Positions 61,401 to 64,000 of a DNA stretch of 64,000 nt are shown here, in pieces (the stretch's first letter is position 1; every line of letters starts with the position of its first letter). Below the pieces are notes generated by a model. That model saw nothing but the letters and a program-made list of their open reading frames with translations, made no database searches and was not told where the DNA came from. The position numbers and the translations under genes are program-made. Origin of the DNA: Stramonita haemastoma (lineage: Eukaryota; Mollusca; Gastropoda; Neogastropoda; Muricidae); the NCBI GenBank assembly GCA_030674155.1, contig CM060320.1:13508520-13572519 (forward strand), in the 5' to 3' direction.

Positions 61401-63818
61401 TACCTCTGTGAATCCCCCCACAAATTAATTTTTTAAAGTTATAAAATATCGCAAAACTGTTGCTAACAAGTCCGAGTAGAATTTACATCAAATGATTTAA
61501 TGTGTTAAAAAAAAAACAAAAAAACCCCTCTAACCTTATCTTTTAAAACTAAAGATCACCCATCCTCCCCAAGCTACTTTCCCATACATCTATAGTCTTA
61601 CATCTATTTTGCTTTCTTATTCCTGTTTTCTTACAGTAAAACACTTTTTGTAATCCCTCAAAAATCGGTTATCTTACCCCTAGTTTGTTTCAGAACTCTT
61701 GCCATGAACATCTTTTCCTTATGCCCCATATCTGACTACCAGCCCATTCTGTTTTTAATTTCCTTGCGACGAAATTTCTCCACAGCTATAAAACAAGAAC
61801 TGCTGAGTCTTTTTTCTATTCTTATGCTACTGACTGTCTAAGCCAAATGCTCTACTAAAGAGCATTACACTAAAACAACGAAGTGCTGTTCAATCTTTCT
61901 TCATCTGATGTGGTTATTACACTGGTATTCATCATCCATGTTGACAAGCAAGGCTGACATATAACAATGTAGTGTGAGATGTTGGTCATGTCATGGTCTT
62001 CTGCTGCATATGCCGGTCATCATCAATATCATCTGTTCATTGAAAATCATCAATCAATCAATCATCATCAACATCCACTGGCTTCATGGGCTTCACTCTT
62101 TACGACATCCATGCTGCAGGTACAATCAATCATCATCAATCCAATCAATCAAATTAACTGTATTCCATCCAAGTCATCATCAGAACACAACAATATTCAT
62201 TTCAAACAGATGAAGCTAGAAACGGTGTGTGGTTGGTCATTCATTGCTCTGCTCTGCTCTGCTCAATTCAGCTTTCAAACCATCCCAAACTAGTCATCTT
62301 TGTCCTCACGAAAATAAGCAGGTAAAGAGTTAAAAGCATCAGTGTCACCTGAGCAATTCTACATCAAGACTTTTCTACTGTTGACATCATTCCATCATTG
62401 TGTACATATTTCTGATCAGTGCAATGATAAGCCAGCTTTAACAGATCCATCATCACTTCTCTTTCCCCAATTCATTCCTGTAGCAACATCTCTTCCTGCA
62501 TCAGCTCTGTACTGGGTGTTTCTTGTCCTTCCAACTTTCTCACCCCCTTCCCTTCCCTGCCACCCTTTTCCCCACTCCACCCCCACCCACCCCTTACCCA
62601 AATATCTGGAACTGTCAATTACTATCTTCTCTGAAAAAGACTGGGGCATAAAAAAAAGAAAAAAATTGAGGATGGAGAAGGGAGAGAATGCTACCCAAGT
62701 GTGCGCTCCTATCATACTTACCAGTTTGAGCTTGTCTCATCTTAGTTGATACTGTATCCTTACTTATTATCCTTTAGACTAACTTTCATAAGCTCTGCTG
62801 TGAAGATGTGGGTCATGAGCTTCTAATGCAGATGAGACTCCCATTGTTGACTTTCGATCTCTCTATTAGACCAGGATCAGAAATGTCACAGAAAACTTCA
62901 GAACACACTATTACGAAAACAAAAAGTTCAACGACAAATTTGTCATTCTGTGCCACACTGCACATACAAAAAGGTCCTTATTTTGACAGAGTAATGTGTT
63001 CTAAACATAATTTTGTGCATCGCAATAGAACTTAGGACTGTTTCATTCAGATTTTCCAAAGATGATATTCTTTCCAGAGCTTGTTGAGGAAAATTTGTAC
63101 ACTGCATTTTTGAAGAGTGTTCAAAATTTCAGGAAAGTAGGAACACTTGACTGAAGCAGCAGATGAGGTTATGGTCTGGTCACTTTCAAAATCTTCCAAC
63201 ACCTGATATACTGCTGCAGGTTTTCTTTCTTTACTGCCTTTTCTTCCGAGGTATATAACTTAGACATTGCTTTGTATATGTATATGTTTATCTGCAAATC
63301 ACCATTCCTGAATTAAAAGCTCAAAGTAGTTTCCACTCACAAAAAGCAGATGAACAACATACTGCATTATCGAAACATGAAAAGAAGAAACAAGAGAAAA
63401 CCTCCGCAAGCCATGTCATCCTTATGAAGACCTCTTTTGATGATTTACGCCCCTACAAATTATAAAGGCCTTGATGTTGGTTTTTCCAATCCACATTTCT
63501 ATGTCTCATACCCACACCTTCAAGCAGAAAAACTTATTTCTGTAAGCTACAACCTTCCTTTCTGCGATTTTACAGCATCAAAAAAAATAGTATGCAGCAC
63601 TTGCTATCCTACCCTCCAACCCAAATTAGTTCTTTTGAATGATTATTTTGTTATTACCCAGGAGAAAAGTGGTCAGAAAGAAAAATTACCTGGTCCAGAA
63701 TGTAGTTGCGCTTTTTGCGAGCGGCAATCTCAATCATACGATTGAGGCATTTAGTGGACTTGTCAATCAGAACGTCCCACCTCCCACTGTAGTTCTTCTT
63801 CCTGGGCAATCCCATCAC
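48213..63818 (-). CDS. HNRNPU: hnRNP U / UL-family RNA-binding protein, 3' seven coding exons (5' part outside window)
   Basis: Seven exons on the minus strand join in frame apart from one missing base: 63818-63690, 61041-60873, 59152-58986, 58649-58564, 52979-52849, 52157-51996, 48371-48213. The first three give the end of the kinase-like region: [68 protein letters not shown]. The rest is an RGG and GY-rich tail ([36 protein letters not shown]). The family binds RNA through this tail and acts in nuclear pre-mRNA and chromatin organisation. SAP and SPRY domains must lie upstream of the window. Vertebrates have HNRNPU, UL1 and UL2; I cannot say which is closest. Confidence 0.85.
48372..49206 (-). 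repeat. HNRNPU: 3' splice-site minisatellite of the hnRNPU-like last exon, about 20 copies
   Basis: The minus-strand unit is CTATTTTGCTGCTGTCACAG, GGTTCTTGTC and ATTGTTGTTGATGCC (36-48 bp). Every copy keeps the acceptor-like TTTTGCTGCTGTCACAGGG. The copy at 48372 is the real acceptor. In the exon's frame each unit reads GSCHCC then a TGA stop, or a similar short run, so use of any upstream copy would replace the last 52 residues with a short tail. Confidence 0.9.
49207..49300. repeat. (GT)n microsatellite
   Basis: GT tract with a few CATG interruptions, directly next to the splice-site array. Confidence 0.9.
49340..49482 (+). repeat. Tandem duplication of about 85-90 bp; second copy is the LINE target
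   Basis: GATCCTAGGAATTGGGGGCC, AGTGCAGCAAGCACAGGCAT (49361-49402) is repeated as GATCTTAGGAATTGGGGGCC, AGTGCTGCAAGCA (49450-49482). The second copy resumes after the LINE as AGGCATCACTTATCTGC (51065 onward). Confidence 0.75.
49483..51053 (+). mobile_element. 5'-truncated non-LTR retrotransposon (LINE) with target-site duplications
   Basis: Flanked by direct repeats GCTGCAAGCA at 49473-49482 and 51054-51063. The 3' end is a (TGAG)n tail (51032-51053), a short tandem tail as in RTE-like LINEs. The endonuclease part is absent, so it was 5'-truncated on insertion. It lies antisense in the last intron of the hnRNPU-like gene. Confidence 0.85.
49488..51037 (+). CDS. LINE reverse transcriptase, 5'-truncated but open
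   Basis: About 516 codons without a stop. RT blocks in order: [102 protein letters not shown], with the catalytic FADD at 50234-50245; [15 protein letters not shown]; and a C-terminal part ending [19 protein letters not shown]. No APE endonuclease and no native start codon are present, so it cannot move by itself. The open frame extends upstream into host flank (to 49373) by chance. The clade is RTE- or Jockey-like by eye. Confidence 0.85.
51084..51437 (+). mobile_element. SINE family A, full length (plus)
   Basis: Head GATAGCCTAGGGGTCAGAAC (A box), GGTTTGATTCC (B box, 51138-51148), GACTCCACTCTCCCCAAAAG, the core GAGGCCCCATGTGCGAACGC, and tail ATTATCCTCGATGTAAAAG ending in AATAAAAATAATAAA. 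It starts about 20 bp after the LINE target-site duplication. Confidence 0.85.
51438..51995. other. Intron sequence, no feature
   Basis: Unique-looking AT-rich intron of the hnRNPU-like gene. Confidence 0.35.
51996..52157 (-). CDS. HNRNPU: hnRNPU-like exon (GY-rich)
   Basis: Minus-strand acceptor TGCTTTGATACAG|GGTCAA at 52158/52157 and donor GGCAAG|GTGAGT at 51996/51995; 162 nt, phase 0-0. It encodes [37 protein letters not shown] and [12 protein letters not shown]. Skipping it keeps frame. Confidence 0.9.
52175..52612. repeat. Tandem repeat of about 50-70 bp next to an exon
   Basis: Seven or so units with TTCTATATGGAATGATTGAT, ACAAACTAAACTTTATATAA and TGTCTGATGCCA, the later ones with AATTCAATTTTACATGTC. 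It starts 18 bp from the exon acceptor at 52158 but does not include it. Confidence 0.85.
52613..52848. repeat. (GT)n-rich low complexity
   Basis: GTGTCTGT and GTGTGTATG runs between the tandem array and the next exon. Confidence 0.8.
52849..52979 (-). CDS. HNRNPU: hnRNPU-like exon (RGG/Tyr-rich)
   Basis: Acceptor CCTACGATGTTACAG at 52980, phase 1 in; donor GGCTACCAG|GTCAGT at 52849/52848, phase 0 out. It encodes [35 protein letters not shown] and YRSGGGYQ. Confidence 0.9.
53390..53690 (+). mobile_element. SINE family A core and tail (plus), head missing
   Basis: TGAGGCCCCGTGTGCAAAGC, AGAACATCTTGCACACACAT, AGAGTAGGCCAGTGTGTGCC, CAAGGACTGGATGTAAAAAA and a second tail fragment GCACCTAAGTGCTTATTC. 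Confidence 0.75.
53803..53872. repeat. (CA)n microsatellite
   Basis: CA tract with one AACA interruption, just downstream (host strand) of the last snoRNA copy. Confidence 0.95.
53975..54058 (-). ncRNA. C/D-box snoRNA copy 8 (best terminal stem)
   Basis: On the minus strand a 14-bp perfect stem (GTGTTTTGCTGCTG with CAGCAGCAAAACAC) encloses C box ATGATGA (54043-54037) and D box CTGA (53992-53989). The guide TTCGGATATGGG precedes the D box by one base, and an internal CTGATCA motif lies before the guide. It is in intron 52980-58563 of the hnRNPU-like gene, on the host strand. Confidence 0.85.
54381..54450 (-). ncRNA. C/D-box snoRNA copy 7, diverged
   Basis: D box CTGA and internal CTGATCA are kept. 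The C box region is altered (CTGATGAATGATA) and the guide has changed to TTTGGATTTGGG. The terminal stem is weakened (CTGCTG against CATCGG). Probably a decaying copy. Confidence 0.55.
54935..55008 (-). ncRNA. C/D-box snoRNA copy 6
   Basis: Perfect 10-bp stem (ACATCTGCTG with CAGCAGATGT), C box ATGATGA, internal CTGATCA, guide TTCGGATATGGG, then C and D box CTGA (54948-54945). Confidence 0.85.
55261..55338 (-). ncRNA. C/D-box snoRNA copy 5, diverged
   Basis: D box CTGA (55274-55271) and internal CTGATCA are kept. The C box is GTGAGGA instead of RTGATGA and the guide has changed to TTGGGATAAGGG. Possibly a pseudogene or a copy with a new target. Confidence 0.5.
55893..55960 (-). ncRNA. C/D-box snoRNA copy 4
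   Basis: C box GTGATGA is a perfect consensus; internal CTGATCA; guide TTCGGATATGGG; D box CTGA (55904-55901); stem TTGCTG with CAGCAG. Confidence 0.8.
56591..56663 (-). ncRNA. C/D-box snoRNA copy 3
   Basis: C box ATGATGA, internal CTGAGCA, guide ATCGGATATGGGT, D box CTGA. The stem TTGCTG/CAGCAA extends outward as ACTG/CAGT. Confidence 0.85.
57254..57331 (-). ncRNA. C/D-box snoRNA copy 2
   Basis: C box ATGATGA, internal ATGAGCA, guide ATCGGATATGGGT, D box CTGA (57270-57267). Outer stem GACTGTTGC with GCAACAGTC, 9 perfect pairs. Confidence 0.85.
57701..58205 (-). pseudogene. Degraded LINE reverse-transcriptase C-terminus (minus)
   Basis: The minus strand from about 58199 reads [20 protein letters not shown], then shifts frame, and later reads [37 protein letters not shown] and [13 protein letters not shown] to a stop at 57703-57701. 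At least one frameshift lies between about 58120 and 58000. The family differs from the LINE at 49483-51053. Confidence 0.85.
58308..58385 (-). ncRNA. C/D-box snoRNA copy 1
   Basis: C box ATGATGA, internal ATGAGCA, guide ATCGGATATGGGT, D box CTGA (58324-58321). Inner stem TGTTG/CAACA and outer GACTGTTG/CAACAGTC. Confidence 0.85.
58400..58462. repeat. (CA)n microsatellite
   Basis: Pure CA tract between snoRNA copy 1 and the next exon. Confidence 0.95.
58564..58649 (-). CDS. HNRNPU: hnRNPU-like exon (start of RGG tail)
   Basis: Acceptor AAGATTGTTTTGCAG at 58650, phase 1; donor GGAGAG|GTAGGG at 58564/58563, phase 1. It encodes [18 protein letters not shown] and [11 protein letters not shown]. 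Confidence 0.85.
58986..59152 (-). CDS. HNRNPU: hnRNPU-like exon (LPEV region) with an apparent one-base deletion
   Basis: Acceptor TGTTGTCGGTAG at 59153, phase 1; donor TACGGAG|GTGAG at 58986/58985. It opens as [39 protein letters not shown]. In the last third the family-like reading ([12 protein letters not shown]) and the phase needed by the next exon lie in another frame. The break is at 59030/59031, AAG|CTCC, where one extra G would restore continuity. Confidence 0.8.
59153..60872. other. Intron sequence, no feature recognised
   Basis: AT-rich unique intron. No repeats, snoRNA-like motifs or exons were recognised. Confidence 0.4.
60873..61041 (-). CDS. HNRNPU: hnRNPU-like exon ([12 protein letters not shown])
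   Basis: Acceptor ACCCCTGCTAG at 61042, phase 0; donor GATGAAAG|GTAGG at 60873/60872, phase 1. It encodes [36 protein letters not shown] and [14 protein letters not shown], a highly conserved stretch of hnRNP U proteins. Confidence 0.9.
61042..63689. other. Intron sequence, no feature recognised
   Basis: 2.65 kb of AT-rich intron with minor ATCA-rich patches (about 62040-62170). No exon or dispersed repeat recognised. Confidence 0.4.
63690..63818 (-). CDS. HNRNPU: hnRNPU-like exon (end of kinase-like region)
   Basis: Acceptor GCTTTGTGGTTTGCAG at 63819, phase 0; donor CTGGACCAG|GTAATT at 63690/63689, phase 0. It encodes [19 protein letters not shown] and [17 protein letters not shown]. Earlier exons are outside the window. 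Confidence 0.9.
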
Positions 63819-64000
63819 CTGCAAACCACAAAGCAATGGTCCGTGTGATGTATGCCTGCCTTGTCCACTAGGTCCTTTCATACAGTGCTGTTTAGGTCAA
63901 ATTTGATCTCAAAATCCTGGGAAGATTTTATCTTTGTCTTCTCATGCCATATAAAACAAAAAGAAAAAAGTAACAAATATTCTTTGATGAGTGTACCTTA
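63819..64000. other. Intron sequence at window edge
   Basis: No feature recognised. The hnRNPU-like gene continues to the right. Confidence 0.5.

Noticed and set aside
61715..61750. A ninth snoRNA copy (CCCCATATCTGAC on the plus strand)
   Set aside because: Short resemblance to the guide/D-box region only; no C box or terminal stem.

Overview
This is metazoan nuclear DNA, most likely from a mollusc and probably a gastropod. Split genes with GT-AG introns, very dense (AG)n/(GT)n/(CT)n microsatellites, several tRNA-derived SINE families and two multi-exon vertebrate-like genes support this. The mollusc call is a judgement from repeat style and protein flavour, not a measurement.

Layout. (1) 1-6.6 kb is repeat-rich with no convincing gene. 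(2) 6.68-9.93 kb (+) holds the 3' exons of a secreted or extracellular protein with two PAN/apple-like modules around a Cys-rich EB/EGF-like module, all on phase-1 introns. (3) 10-21.9 kb is mostly SINE copies, microsatellites and a degenerate minisatellite with recurring CACGTGA. (4) 21.96-43.4 kb (+), with a 3'UTR probably to about 45.74 kb, is an RNF216/TRIAD3-like RBR E3 ubiquitin ligase. It has five CUE/UBA-like helical modules, SIM-like motifs, then RING1-IBR-RING2. (5) 45.8-63.8 kb (-), continuing beyond the window, is an hnRNP U/UL-family gene: the end of its kinase-like region and an RGG/GY-rich tail. It converges tail-to-tail with the RNF216-like gene, with poly(A) signals about 100 bp apart.

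The strongest unexpected signal is one 5.6-kb intron of the hnRNPU-like gene (52980-58563). It carries eight dispersed copies of one C/D-box snoRNA on the host-gene strand. Most have canonical C and D boxes, terminal stems of up to 14 perfect base pairs, and a shared guide CGGATATGGG directly 5' of the D box. Two copies look degenerate.

A second theme is minisatellites that appear to be amplified copies of an adjacent splice site: a 5' splice-site array (26.8-27.25 kb), a 3' splice-site array (31.7-32.38 kb), another 3' splice-site array in the hnRNPU-like gene (48.37-49.2 kb), and duplicated exon-2 edges (25.4-25.97 kb).

Other points: a LINE with an open reverse-transcriptase frame, target-site duplications and an in-window duplicate of its target; two MITE-like elements, one flanked by TTAA; a SINE joining a tRNA-like A box to 5S-rRNA-like sequence; a phase-compatible alternative terminal exon that would give an RNF216-like isoform without its RBR; and two places where coding phase is off by one base, which may be consensus errors.

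All exon models were made by eye from reading frame, splice signals, phase continuity and remembered family resemblance.
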